The notes under the pieces are model-generated. The model was not told where the DNA came from. It saw only the letters and a list, made by a program, of their open reading frames with translations, and did not search any database. A DNA stretch of 64,000 nt from Homalodisca vitripennis (lineage: Eukaryota > Arthropoda > Insecta > Hemiptera > Cicadellidae). Made by a program: the position numbers and the translations under genes. The stretch is from positions 23,126,001 through 23,190,000 of the forward strand of contig NC_060209.1 of NCBI RefSeq assembly GCF_021130785.1. The letters are read 5' to 3'. Of this stretch, positions 22,027 to 34,317 are shown piece by piece (within the stretch, counting starts at the first letter, position 1; the number at the start of each line of letters is the position of its first letter).

Positions 22027-22722
22027 CTGTCCATTAGTTATAAGTCTTAGTTATAAAGTGAGTGTCATGAAAAACCAACGTTTTAGGTAATTAATAAAGT
22101 GTAGTTGTATCGATGTATTTAACTATTTATTTAGCCTATTTTGTTGTATTTACGTATGCAAACTGAACTTAGTAATCCCGAAATCAGAACTGGTTCATTA
22201 TTCCGAAAAACCTTGTTTGAAAGTAAAAAAGAATTCTAAAGTGTAAAAATTCTAAAGAAGCTTGATGAAGTAAACGTGTATTAATTTTATTCCTACTAGT
22301 TATATAGGTAGTTTTATTTTTATTGGTGCCACTTGTGAAGTTATAAAATTAATAATTGGACAAAATATATAAATTATATGTCTTCAAAGTAGTTATTAGT
22401 TGTAGTGAAACATGTCAAAAAATGTTAATTAACGGCAATAAAGATTATTTTATTTTATTTGAATGAACTGCTTTAAGTTCGTCTGAATTGATCAAGATGT
22501 AATCTGAGAGGATCGTGTTGACGATCTATATGCCAGAGTTACTTATTGTGTATATGCCCTGCGGAGTCTGGCAAAGATCCGCCAAATCTAGGTCTTAACT
22601 ATAGCATATTTTGGCCTCATCTATCAGAATTTCGTGTATGGGTTAAAACTGTAGGGGCCGAGCCAAACACAAAATTGAAAGTTTGAGGCTTCAAAGAGAG
22701 CGACCAAAATCACTGCAAAGTT

Positions 22723-24452
22723 GAATCATAGATAGTGTAGAGATTCTTTTAGGGGGATTGGATTACTGACCTTGTCCGTCCCTTTATGTTTACAATGTTC
22801 TTCATTCTCATGTAAAGTGTGCCTTGTTTGGTGCAGAGACCTTTTCAATGTGGGGCAAGAGGCAAAAACAATTTTTGAGTCTAAAATTGTGCTAGGCGTA
22901 TGTTGATCTAATCAATAAACTCACTAAATATAAACAATAAAAACGAATTTAACAACTTGCTTAAATTATTTTGCGTTTAATGTATTCTATTCGTAAAGGG
23001 GTTCACTATGACCCGCTAGGACTTCTAAAAGTAAAAGCTGAATCCAAACACAAAGAAAAGTAGTAGCCCATGAAATGCAACTCTGATTGAGACTGTATGT
23101 GTAGTTAATTTGCTATTTGAATACGGATATGTTAAAAATTGTGATAAAATATGATAAATCATTGCCAAGTGCAATAATCAGATGTGCCGATCTATATTTA
23201 GTAGGCTACCAACAGACAATGTGACCTGCCATAGAATAAGGCACATGTGTACAAACAAGATCGGTCAATGTCAGCAGTAGTTGATATATTCACCATGGGG
23301 AACAATAAAGGAAAACTTTAGAGCTTAACAGTTTTTCATCGTCGCTATAACTTTCCTTATTTATTCAGTTCGATACGATGTGACGTCTGTTACCTTGAGT
23401 TTCATAATATACTCTGGAGACATTTTATGTTTCTAAATTTCTGGATATCCCTTTTCTACTGTATACAAAGATAGAATTCAGCGAATAAATCTATTTATTT
23501 TTAATAGGTTCTGTACAAAATATTGTAGAGAATATCACTTTATAGAGCAATCCAACTCTAGAGGTTATACAGTAAGATGTGCGAGGCTATACAGGTAACA
23601 TACAGAATAATAATAATAACATGTGAGTTACTGTTTTATGAAACGTATTTGTTGATGAACGATATTATAACCAATCTGGAAACATATTTGAATACAAAGT
23701 TACAGTAAATAATATGTTATAAATTTATTTCTTATTACTTTTTGCCTAAAGGTTAACTTATATTCTTTTCTTAATGCCAAAAATGTTAACTACAGAAAAT
23801 GCTAATTATACATAGGGAACATCGATATTGATTTAATAAATAATTATGATTCTCTACAGATAGGGTAGTAAAATAATAATTGATAATGTTACAGATAATT
23901 TATTACATAGCTCATTAATACTCGTTCAATAGAAGTTAAGTTTTATGGTGTTTTCGTCTACTCCAGAATACAATCCTTATAAAGAAACGTACTAGAAGAA
24001 AAAGGAAGATGTCAATTTTATATCTAGAAATTGTTACACCATCACTTCAAGTTGTAACTCTGAACCAGTAATGTCACAGAGATGGAAGAATCTTAAAGTA
24101 TTTTAAATGACATTTTTTATCCGACAGTAACGGAATTGCGCGTTTTCTTTACGACTTCAACAAAGTTGTCGCTAGTTTGTCAGGCTGAAGCATCTGTTCC
24201 AAGCCGTGTCACAAAGTTTGAATCACTCAGTCTTTACTTAAAATTTATTTTATGATGTTTGCAAAAGTTTCCATCATTATTAAAAGTCGATTGACTACAC
24301 CAACTTCCTCAAGGAATAAGTGACACAATTTGTAGCAGACATTAAATATTTGTTTCTTTTTATCCGGTTCAAATATCAAGGGAATTATTTTAACATACAT
24401 ATAAGACCAATTATTACAACATAATACACTGTTTTATCATTTTAAAAATGTG
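22723..24452. other. AT-rich stretch without recognisable features
   Basis: It begins where satellite homology stops (GAATCATAGATAGTG). I see no open frame with known motifs, RNA gene or clear repeat. Confidence 0.4.
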
Positions 24453-24940
24453 TAGGTTCTTATTTATTCTTTCTTTATAAATGATATTATTCGATCAAAC
24501 CAGGATATATTCATACATTATAGTTTTGTAGGTTCTTAGTCATTGCTTCTTCAGAAATTATACCTTTCAATCAGACCAGTTTGTATTTATAAATTGAAAT
24601 AAATTAAGATATGTAGGTTCTTGGTTATTGTTTATTTAAATTTCGTACCATTCGATCAGACCAGGATATAGTTATAAATTAAAAGTAACTTAGGATTTTT
24701 AGATTCTTTGTCATTGTTTCTTTAGAATTTATACCATTCTAAAAAACCAGGATACACTTATATATTAAAGTAAATTATGATTTGTTGATTCTTAATCATT
24801 GTTTCTTTAGAATTTATACCACTCAAACAGACCAGGACATACTTACACGTTGAAGTAAATAAAGATTTGTAGGTTCTTGATCTTTGTTTATTTATAAATT
24901 GTACCTTTAAATCAGGATACATTTTATGGAAATAAAAAAA
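24453..24940. repeat. Diverged ~85-bp tandem repeat, six units
   Basis: The landmark TAGGTTCTT(A/G)NTCATT recurs at 24453, 24529, 24615, 24700, 24785 and 24870, spacing 76-86 bp. Each is followed by a TTTAGAATTTATACCATTC-like segment and AGACCAGGATATA. Units differ at many positions, so this is an old array, unlike the homogeneous satellite at 16.4-22.7 kb. Confidence 0.8.
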
Positions 24941-25379
24941 TCAATAAAAAAATCCGTATAATTTTTTTAATGATATAAAAATGAGAAAATGTACCCTATA
25001 CGACTTTAAAATGTTATGTACATTACATGTTTGTGTCTGCAATGTTTCAAATGTATAATCGTATTACGAACTCGGTAAAATAAATGGTTTCGTTTACAAG
25101 ATTCGGACTTACCAATTATCGGAAATATACTTAAAGTGACAAGCACTTCGTACACAACTGACAGGATCTATTCGTTCATAATTTAGATATATTTAAATTA
25201 AAAGAAGTTATCTCTCTATTCCCGTATCAATTAAAACCGGAGTAATTAATTGTTTAATGTGTGTGCATAACATGAGCATAATGACAGTGAACAAGAGAAG
25301 TGCAATGATTATTTATTATTCGTTATTATAATTTTCAGGAATATATCAAGATAATATTTGGACAATTTTTAAAGAAGAG
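24941..25379. other. AT-rich spacer
   Basis: No recognisable gene or repeat. Confidence 0.4.
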
Positions 25380-25560
25380 CTAAAGCCGAGCGGTCTAAGA
25401 CGTCGTCGGACTTTGGATGTGAGTTAGAGATAGGGCAGGTTAAAATCTTGGCACTTTTAATCTGAACCATCGCAGTTGTACTGTATCGACTCCCCTTGCA
25501 CAGGTCAATGGTCCAAGAGGACAGACAAAGTAAGGTTTAAAAGTGTATTGGCCCTCCTTA
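25380..25560 (+). repeat. Possible tRNA-Leu/Ser-derived SINE head
   Basis: The string AAGCCGAGCGGTCTAAGACG matches the D-arm and internal promoter A-box region of type II tRNAs (compare GGCCGAGCGGTCTAAGG in tRNA-Leu). About 50 nt later, GGTTAAAATCTTGGC sits where the B box/T-arm would be, but it has lost the TTCGA core. A non-tRNA body follows (GACTCCCCTTGCACAGGTCA). It cannot fold as a proper tRNA, so a tRNA-derived SINE is more likely than a tRNA gene. Confidence 0.45.
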
Positions 25561-26482
25561 ATTGAAAAAATACAAGTTACAAATAGTGGCTATTAAAATA
25601 TTTTACCTTATAGCTTCTTAAAATCTGCATTTTTTTTTAAATATTGCAAGGCAATGAATTTGAGAGAGTTCTATTACAAATATAATGACCAAATATATAA
25701 AATATCATATGCACAGATTTACTGTAACAAAAACACTGTCGACATTGAGGTTCACACAGCGAGTAGGTTACAATACAAAAATCGAGTAAACGGTAGCTCC
25801 AGAATGTCATACCAATTGTGCTCACATCTTAGCCCCTTCATTAAAAGTACAGGAAATACATTAATATCTGTTGCCAGGCAACTTTTTTGTCTAATAAATT
25901 AAAAACTACTAGAGATATTGCAAATTTATCAACAATGAATGCCTTTATGAACAATGAAAAACAAAAACAGACGTCTTAATTAACAATAATAAACTGTTTT
26001 ATTTATCATGTAGCTTAAATTTATTCACAATATATATTTAAAAAAATACTAAATAAAGTGACTAGGTTATCTGTTGTATATTAAGAACAATAAACAACAG
26101 GAAAAATCGTACAGTAATATTCAGACAATAATACTTGTATAGATGACAAAATCAAAGATAAGCGGTTTTATTGGAAATACATGTGATTGTTGCTTGACTA
26201 AATTTTCGTAAATAAGTATGTCCTAAAACAACAGATATTTAAATAAATTCATCATACATCAAATATATGATTCTATTCTATCCTTAGATAGGCCTGAAAC
26301 ATGTATTTCAAATGTTTTGCATAATAAATGACAAACATAAAAAAATAGGGATAATATACTGTACTCTAAAGCTGCTGTTAATTTTTTTCACGAACCGTGT
26401 TCAAAAAAGTTACTGTTTTTCAGTACCAAAAGTTACTGTTGCAGTTTTCACAGTAAAGATACTCTTAATGATTTATTTATTA

Positions 26483-26847
26483 TTAGTTTGAAATAGTATT
26501 TGAGTAATTAGATTTGTGATACAATCCAAGATCAGATTTATTCTTGTATACCTGCTGGATTTTAAGACTTTCAAAGTTAATCAGATTTAATGGCCGCCAT
26601 TTCGAAAGCATAAATGAATATTTTTTATAACTGGCCTTGTTACCACACAAATATTTGATCCAAATTAGGTACAATTTCTTTATTCGTTTTAAGATATTAA
26701 AGCGAATTTGTCTATAAAAACACATACAGATTGACGGATAGGAAACTAAGCACCGAAGATCTATTTCCATATTCTGAAATGCGTTTGCCATGACCTGAGC
26801 AGTTGCGGTATATAGACTTATTATGCAGTTACAGGACACTCTGTATA
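26483..26847 (-). mobile_element. Fragment of an unidentified DNA transposon or MITE, minus orientation
   Basis: Reading leftwards from 26847, the sequence starts TATACAGAGTGTCCTGTAAC, like a TA target plus a mariner-type terminus. It continues through ATTTCAGAATATGGAAATAG and AAATGGCGGCC. A 130-codon open frame crosses it without motifs I know. The other end was not found. Confidence 0.35.
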
Positions 26848-26868
26848 TAAAATTATTATACAGAGTGT
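26836..26868. repeat. Perfect 12-bp palindrome joining two transposon-like termini
   Basis: The arms ACACTCTGTATA (26836-26847) and TATACAGAGTGT (26857-26868) are separated by 9 bp. Outward from each arm the sequences differ (GTCCTGTAACTGC leftwards, GTTCCACAACCTC rightwards). This looks like two different element ends placed head to head, or one short terminal hairpin. Confidence 0.6.
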
Positions 26869-28588
26869 TCCACAACCTCTACCAATATTTTCAGACATTA
26901 TTCACGGACCAATGGCAAAAACACTCATATTCACCTTTCTAAAACTCAATAATTACTCAAATAGCCACAATTTTTTTTTTCTTTTTTTTTTCACTTTACT
27001 ATTTATATTTGATGGATTTTTTTTTAGGTTAAAATTATAACCTTAAGGCCTAATTACATGAAAAATTTAAATTTCTTACAAGATTTTTTCAAAATAGTGA
27101 TTTCTAGAAAGTCTTTAAGCGAAAATATCATAAAATCGATATATGGTAAAAAAGGTCTCGATTATTACACAATTTAATTAAAAATCCAATGATACCAAGT
27201 TTTAATAATTGGTTGTGAAATAAGGGAGATAGTTTGTTTTTTCAAACCAATCACCAAACAATATCCGCCTTTATTATGTGACAGCACTGAATGTAGGCTG
27301 CAACAATCCGCTGTTTTGATTTTAGCTGCTCTAATCAGGTGATTTTAACATTACATTGCTGAACTGTGGTCATAATATCCTTAATTATTTCTGAATATAA
27401 GTTTCTTTTGATTAAGGCGTCAGAAAAATAACACTCTAATACATGTTGATTACCTTGATCAAAAATTAAAACAGTAGTTATTGTAGCTCTTTACTGTTGA
27501 TCGCCTAATATTTCTATTTAATATTTTTTTATGGAAGACCTCAGACTTACTTCTGACCCTTAGCTTGTAAATTTATACGGAGTTTGCAGATATGCTATTG
27601 ATTACGGTGGTAAACGTAGATGCTTAAATGTACCAGTAAAGATTGCTATTTGTTGCAGTTGTTAAGTTTGTTCTAACCAAGGTTTGAAGATTTTGTTCTA
27701 CCCGGAAAATAAAACATTAAAAAACATGTTTTCATTACTGTATACAAAATGAAATATTATGTATTTTTGTATAGTATTTTTTTTTATTATTAATGAAGTA
27801 ATATTTATGCTTCTATACACCTGTAGACTACCTAGTTTACAAATCAGTTATAAAAATTACAACGAGTTGAAAATTAGAGTGTTACAATATTCATTACACT
27901 TTCTGATATAAATAGCTTTAAAATAAAACTACAGCTAAGCTTAAGTGTAAATTTCAATTTTACCTTTTTTTAGACGCTTTATTAAAGACTTCACTGAGAT
28001 TTCACTCTTCTTTTTACAATACTGAACGAATGTTCATCCTTAAGTTTGACACTTCCAGATACATGGGATTAGAAGTGCACGTGTGACTAATGTAACACAC
28101 AATAGTGATTCTTTAACTGCATACAAAAAGGCGATGATTTTCACTTTTTGTCCATACATCATTACCGTTTTCTAGTTAATCTTTTCTCTTTAATCGTGTA
28201 AAAGTATCCGTTACCTAGAGAGTATAATACGCCACACCTTGGGCCTGTACACTCAAACATTGTTTGATTTCTTCTTACATTTTTTACGAAATTTCATCAA
28301 ACAAATTCACTATACATAATAAGTTATTAATATAGCAATAACAACTGAGAATAACATCGATATTATTACTCGACCACTCGATGCGGCCAGATCAGTTTTG
28401 GACATTAGGGTCGGTAGTGCACGGACGGGTTTCGTCAGCTTCGTCAAAATTATGTGTGGACCTGCAGTCCTACAATCGATATTTGCAGGTTGATTTTATT
28501 CTGTATATTTCGTATTTGGTAGACGGTCGATATATAACGAGCAACGATGTTAAGGCAAAAATAAGGAGTTTCAAGTTTTTATATGTTT
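26869..28588. other. AT-rich stretch; probable body of the right-hand element, otherwise unrecognised
   Basis: The first few hundred bases (TTCCACAACCTCTACCAATA onwards, with long T runs at 26970-27030) may belong to the element whose terminus is at 26857. No opposite end was found. An open frame at 28381-28593 has no motif I recognise. Confidence 0.3.
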
Positions 28589-28660
28589 ACTAGCTGAAAC
28601 CCGCTCCTTCGTACGGAAGTTTTGTAGAATAACTGGTATGTCATAGACATCTCCTTCATG
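28589..28660 (+). repeat. Possible retroelement remnant (ACTAGCTGAAACCCGCTCCT)
   Basis: The string resembles the insect repeat boundary usually written ACTAGCTGTTGCCCGCGACTTCG. The similarity is short and decays quickly after CTTCGTACGGAAG, so this is a weak call. Confidence 0.25.
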
Positions 28661-30752
28661 TCATTAAAAAATGGCATGCTACTGATGAAATAAATTATGG
28701 TCATTGGAAGATATTACAATTTAAATTTCAATGCAACATTCCATAATTGTTTGAACTAATGTTCTAAAGTAATTACTAATCACGATCCCTCCTTTCCTAT
28801 AGTACTGTAGGTAATAAAAGACTTATGATCTACATTTTAAAATAGGGTTACTCATAAAAGGAGCAAAAAATCATATATGTGAGAATATTTTACATGTAAT
28901 AGTTGATAACACTTAATATGAAAGTCCCAATAAGAATTCTAATATTCATTCTCGTAATATGACACTAATTATCATCGATACCGTTAGAAAAAGTAATATA
29001 ATCGAGGGTATAACCCTTTACCAGGGGGATATATCTGCTAGAGGTAAGATGGACAGAAGTTGACCAAATATTTTTTTTATATAACTATTTAGGAAGAAAC
29101 CTTTGCGGATTAATATACTTCATCCTTAGCTACCAATGCCTCATCCATAAGTTTTTTATCACAGTGTTAAGTTCATAAACTAATAATGCATCTTCAAGTT
29201 GTAGCCTCATGTGAAATATACCTTTCTTTCGACTCAGCCGGAAGATATATTTTATATTTGATGTTTCTACATATTCCTTTAATTATGAAGAATAGTTAGG
29301 CATGATTCTATAGAGGATATTTTACACGTAAGCAATAGTAATACTTTTGTTGCGTAACCTTGAGATATTTTTGTGACTGCCATTCTAACGGATTTTTGTG
29401 TAGTGCATAAGATAAAAAAATTATAATCTAGTTTTTTACTGCAGATGGTTACGAGTAATTATTTAAGGGCAAGTACTAAACAATTATTTCTGTAATAAAT
29501 GACAAGTCAAAAACTGTAATTTTCATGCTTCATCTGTTTAATTCCATAAATACTAAATTTTGAAATTGAATTAAAATTAAATATGAAACAAAAATGCCGC
29601 AAAGAAAAATTCTATACTGTGACAGTGAACTATTTTGCCTAAAATACGAGCCTAAATTGTTTACAAAATTATATTAGTTTTTTAATTTGAGTTAATTAAA
29701 CTGAAAAAAGATTACTCCATTTCCGTGAAGCTATTAAATGAAATAAATAGTTTAATAATTATGGATTCATATACAAATAACATAGTTTTAATTATATCTA
29801 GAAACATGTTTCATTGAGTTTTCAGCATTGGATTAAGCTTGAACTGTTAATGCTCAGGAAATACCCTTAACTAGATTATGAGTAGATTTTCCATTGGTAT
29901 GGACGCTCAGTACGCAATTCCTGTACAATAAAAATGACACAGCATAGATACTAGACTAATTGTGTATAAAAACCATAATTAGATTATACCTTCCGTAATA
30001 TTCCAAAAATCGACTCAAAAATAGCTTTTACTTTCACAAAAATGTACAACTGTAGATACAGCAGTAAATATCTTATATTCAAGAGGAAAACAAATGATGG
30101 TATTTTTATATTATTCTTAAAATACAAATCTTATATCTCAAAAGAGTGAATCCATACATCTAAATTAATGCAGCTAATTAAAAATAAAAACAAAATCAGC
30201 CTTTATCATAGTTTTAATTTGTCTCTAATTACTGTATACTCGTAATTAATAAACGTAAATAGAAAAGAGCCTAAATGGACTTTAATGATCTGTGCGTAGA
30301 GAATTTTATGTTTTTTTTTTTAAATATATATTTATCAGTGCGTTAAGTAATTTTACAAACGTATTTACTGAAAGAATCAACTGAAATAGTATACTTGAAG
30401 GATATGATTTGATTAATTATTGCAATAGGTGATATTTAGAAAAGTAAGAAAGCAAAGTCATGAGTGAAAATTGTTACAAAAATATGACAATGCGTGTGAG
30501 AGGGAGGAGTGCTAAGGTTTATTAGCCTTGTTAGTCGGAGCATTATTATGTAACATTAAGTCTATGGTAATTTTGAATAGAAAGTAGGCATATTTGGTTA
30601 TTATATTATTGAATCATTTATTGGAAATTGCAAAACAATCGTAGATAGTAGCTTATAAGTGGCAGCGTCACAAAAATCCAGATAACAACTATTATATTTA
30701 TAATTAAATTGAATATGTAAAAAATAAATATCCTTTTTGCTGGTTGAATGCT
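28661..30752. other. AT-rich stretch without recognisable features
   Basis: No open frame with known motifs, no RNA gene and no tandem array were seen. Confidence 0.4.
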
Positions 30753-30985
30753 AGGGGGTGCTAATTCAGTGACTGAGCCATGTCCATGCGCTGAATAAGC
30801 ACCCCCTTGGAACAGGGGGGTGTTAATTCAGGGCTTCGACCATGTCCATGCGCTGAATAAGCACCCCCTTGTAGTCGGGGGGAGCTAATTCAGTGCCTGG
30901 TCCGTGTCCGTGCGCTGAATTAGCACCCCCCTGCCGTAACGTCAGAGCCCGAGGGGGTGCTTATTCCAGGGGGTGCTAAAGCAGC
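30753..30985 (+). repeat. GC-rich 62-bp tandem hairpin array
   Basis: Three successive units (left arms at 30753, 30815, 30877; period 62) each form a stem. A left arm like AGGGGGTGCTAATTCAG pairs with a right arm like CTGAATAAGCACCCCCT, around a loop of about 21 nt containing CATGTCCATGCG. A partial fourth unit (30951-30985) carries GAGGGGGTGCTTATTCCAGG and TCCCCCTG. Arm changes largely keep pairing. This stretch is strikingly G/C-rich against its surroundings. Confidence 0.85.
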
Positions 30986-31006
30986 GTCCCCCTGCGGACC
31001 CAGCCA

Positions 31007-31240
31007 CTAAGGGTGTCCAGTCTCTTAGTCGGCTGATAGGCAACATCCGTGGTCCCAAGTCCAGCTGATGAAGACTTATGATTTTAGTCCAGTCCGTTCT
31101 CCTGTACGGAGCTAATGTGTGGGAAGATGCGCTGAACATCGAAGCATATCGGATGCGGCTCTCACGAGTGCAGCATTTAGCAGCACTCAGAGTCGCTTCC
31201 GTGGCGTTCACGTGACGTTCTTCACACACGCACTGTTGGT
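31007..31240 (+). pseudogene. Remnant of non-LTR retrotransposon reverse transcriptase (R1/LOA-like C-terminal part)
   Basis: Frame pieces in order are SLSRLIGNIRGPKSS (near 31017), then after a frameshift ILVQSVLLYGANVWEDAL (near 31081-31134), then IEAYRMRLSRVQHLAALRVA (to about 31200), and a last shifted piece HALLVM. The pattern of a 'SVLLYGA.VW' segment followed by 'RVQR..ALRVASAFRTVS' is characteristic of the region after the RT core in R1-, LOA- and related non-LTR elements. Stops at 31073-31078 and about 31214 and at least two frameshifts make it dead. It lies directly after the hairpin array, which could be the same element's flank or an unrelated neighbour. Confidence 0.7.
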
Positions 31241-33009
31241 GATGTTTTGTAGATTCAGTCTGACAAGTGATGCTGGAGTTTCAGGAACAATGTACCTGTT
31301 TTTCCGCAATTCGTCCAAGCAATCATCCGTGCAAAGAAGGCTGATCTAGATCGTCACGCGGTCTATACCTTAGTTCTTCGAAGGCCAGATCAGCGTGACC
31401 CTGAGGTCTTAGGTTACAATCAGACCTAAACTGAATATTATAAACAGTTTCATGGTTAGGATCCTGAAGTATAAAGGAGGTATAGAGTGGGTATTTCACG
31501 TCTTTTGTGAAAGTCCTACAGTACAGGCTGGCAACATGTGTGCATAAATGCACTTTATTGCATCTCCCTTTTCAAAAAATGTTCAAATCATAATTGAGTA
31601 TATGTTCAGACGTTCGTACTTTTATATAAATTCAACACTTCTTATATAACCGTCATGGAAATATTACACGTATCATATATTACACTACTTTGTCTTTTCA
31701 CGATATTTGCCTCGATCAACAGGCTTAGCAGACAACATTAAACATTAAAATACAGCGCGAGAGGTCAGTAGTAATAATTGAAGAAGAAAACACTCTCTTG
31801 TACACAAATTGTCTCCCAGACTTGACAGCTGTCAGCTACAACAAACTTCTTTAAACTTGCAGTGTTTTGTTGCTCCACAGCCCTCACATTGAAGACTGGC
31901 GTCCACTTTTTGTTGGGGTTAACAAAACTTCATTTTGCACATTATTTTTAGCATACGATTAGAATTTTTAATACATATACTGAGTTATTTAACATGCCTC
32001 TGTGGACTGCTGGAGATCTAATGAGATAAATAGTTACAGATGGTGCAATGATGTAGTTGTAGATCCCATATTCGAATATCCATAAAATCAATTTTACACG
32101 GTGGGTTAATATATGTGAAGGCTATAATATAAAGAAGTTCAATTTTTTACTACGACCAAGCAAACTAATTTTTTAATCAATTCTAAAATAACAATATATA
32201 TATATGGTGAACAAATTTAGTAACCATGTGATTTGTATGTAAAGATTTTATTGAACATGTTCCTGGAAAAAAATGAAATTTCAAATTTATAGCTGAAGTA
32301 TCTGGCAAGGTAGGAAAGCGCCAAACATCCAGTGTAGGTGGCAAAATATACAGCTTCTTTTATTCTAGATATGTCCTGCAGAAGATATATAGACTGGCAA
32401 TCATACAGAAAAGAATTTTTACATCCCCTGGTAGATGAAAGAGAAAATGTGTCATCTTACTTAGTGAATTCTTCAATGACGCCCAGCCAGACTTCATGAA
32501 TGGATATGTACCACCATAGAACACATTATTTTCCATGTATTCATGGTTTCTTTCCGAATGCAATTTAGTTATTTTAATACATATTTTAGTTGTAATTCAC
32601 AACCACTTATTCATAAACTTTTTAATAGGATAAAACACATAGCCGAAGGGATATGTAATGTTTTTTCTTCTTGTAATTAAAGCTAATACCTAAAATTAAT
32701 AAAGTTTAAGTTTTCTAATTTATCCCACAATCATCAACTCTACCACACTGACCATCAGTAGACTAAAAAGTTAGGAACCAAAGTGCAGCAAACAATAATA
32801 AGCTTTTTGGTGAACTATTCCATTAGTAACGAATTTACCGAATAGAAACTTGACCGAATCAATACAAATTTATCACTTTGAATCGTTAAAATGTTTGTAT
32901 TAGTTAGATATGTGTTACGATATCGTTATTGTGTCAATAAAACCACGCCAGAAAGTATAATTAATATGAACAGCGTGTTGGTGTTCTGATACAAAACATG
33001 GTAGGAGTA
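31241..33009. other. Unrecognised stretch
   Basis: The minus-strand frame at 31323-31553 is open but shows no motif I know. A degraded (GACA)n-family tail may lie at about 32400-32510 (GACGCCCAGCCA). Otherwise AT-rich with nothing recognised. Confidence 0.35.
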
Positions 33010-33170
33010 CACCACACCACAAGTCGTGTAACCGGCTTCGCTGAGGAAAAATTTCGAATCTAGAATTAATTTAACCCTCGATATATCTGACAGATAAATA
33101 GACAGTTAGACAGAAATTAACACGTTTCCAGCCCCTCGAGTGCCAGGCTTCGCTGACGCTCAGTCAATAA
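33010..33170 (-). repeat. (GACA)n-family interspersed repeat, minus orientation
   Basis: It contains GTGTAACCGGCTTCGCTGAG, an interrupted GACAGATAAATAGACAG tract, and the family's diagnostic end CCAGCCCCTCGAGTGCCAGG followed by CTTCGCTGACGCTCAGTCA. This is one of the clearest minus-oriented members. Confidence 0.6.
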
Positions 33171-34317
33171 TCATAAATTTGCAGTTGCAGAAGGAAATTA
33201 TGCATGAATTTATGTATGTTTGTGTATAGAATGAGACTTTCTTGCTATCTTCTTCAGTTGGCTCCCTCTCTATTGGTTAAATTTCTCTCTGTGAGTAAGA
33301 GAGTTACACTTTATTCCCTCATTTAGGACATAACTATTTTCATATTTTGGCATTTCCCGATGGTAACACAAAAAAAAAAAAACATTAGATTGTTACTTAA
33401 ATATTTCTTATTATAAACTTAAATATATAGAGCACAAAATACACCACATATATATTATAAAATACACAACTAAACATTTTATTCAGAGTAAAAACCATAC
33501 GGAATGTACAGCGTTAATTTATTGCAGAGACAACCCAAGCACAAAGCGATAACATAAAACACATGTTTCATTCATGAGATGAATTTCAAACATGAATGCA
33601 CTTAAACCATATGTGGTTAATTATAACGCATTTTACAGTTAGACTGAGAAAATATCTCTAAAAGCTTGCGTTTTGGTGTATGATAATATAAAATAAAACA
33701 ATAGCAGTGGATCACAATTAATTATGCTCTGACTATTAATTCTCCCTTTGGTAACCAATAAGTAATTATATTGGGACTAAGTAATTATTTACCGATACCT
33801 TAAAATGCATAATTAATTAAGTATAATGTTTCCATATCCGTTCCTATTTTTATTGTTTATAACCAGATGGCCAGGTGATATCTGAATTTTTTTTCTTTGA
33901 AAGCTTATGGAAAGTTTTCAACAACTCTCCATGGACATATCAAAATCGTGGCTCTTCTTCAGGTCTGTCCTGCGGTCAGACATATACTCGTACGGAAACG
34001 ATAACTTCATATTCTTCTCAATGACGCTCAGCCAAATCGAATAGACATGTACCAGCATAAAACTCATTATTCCCCTCATGTTTCATTCAGAATTGAAGTC
34101 TAGGGATGAAATCTTTATCGAGATAAAGATAGTAGGCTACAGGTGATTTAATAAGCATTTTAAAACTGTCCACTAAGCCTTAATTCAAAAAGAACGATGT
34201 GAAAATTTTCTCTAACGATCAGCCAAATGTATAGTGACATACACCACCATCGAACTGGTGTTGTTTATATTGAAATGAAGGTCGTTATCAGGTACATGCG
34301 GATCAATACAAACGGAA
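33171..34317. other. AT-rich stretch with fragments of the (GACA)n family
   Basis: Fragmentary family ends are visible at about 33935-34035 (GACGCTCAGCCAAATCG) and 34195-34235 (CTCTAACGATCAGCCAAATG). No gene was recognised. Confidence 0.4.

Larger units (their letters stand above)
16404..22722 (+). repeat. Macrosatellite, ~1.755-kb unit, about 3.6 units
   Basis: The landmark AGTTCTGACACTGTCC recurs at 16748, 18501, 20256 and 22017, giving periods of 1753, 1755 and 1761 bp. The array starts inside a 123-bp subunit block and ends at CACTGCAAAGTT (22722), before the AAAAGAAATAAA tract seen at that point in the other units. Each full unit has three GC-richer 123-bp subunits, then about 1.38 kb of AT-rich DNA with the landmarks GGTAATTAATAAAGTG, GCCGAGCCAAA and CCTATAAATACGAATGGCGC. 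Differences between units are mostly single-base changes in homopolymers. No convincing protein or RNA gene was seen in the unit. Confidence 0.95.

Noticed and set aside
16404..22722. Ribosomal DNA intergenic spacer
   Set aside because: Nested subrepeats resemble an IGS, but no 18S or 28S sequence is present anywhere in the window.
24453..24940. CRISPR-like array
   Set aside because: Period is regular, but whole units are diverged tandem repeats with no constant repeat and variable spacer, and the DNA is eukaryotic.
25380..25460. Functional tRNA-Leu gene
   Set aside because: The A-box region matches, but the T-arm/B-box core is degraded and the acceptor stem does not close, so a SINE or pseudo-tRNA is more likely.
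31323..31553. 76-codon minus-strand ORF near the RT remnant
   Set aside because: No recognisable motif; it partly overlaps decayed retroelement sequence on the other strand.
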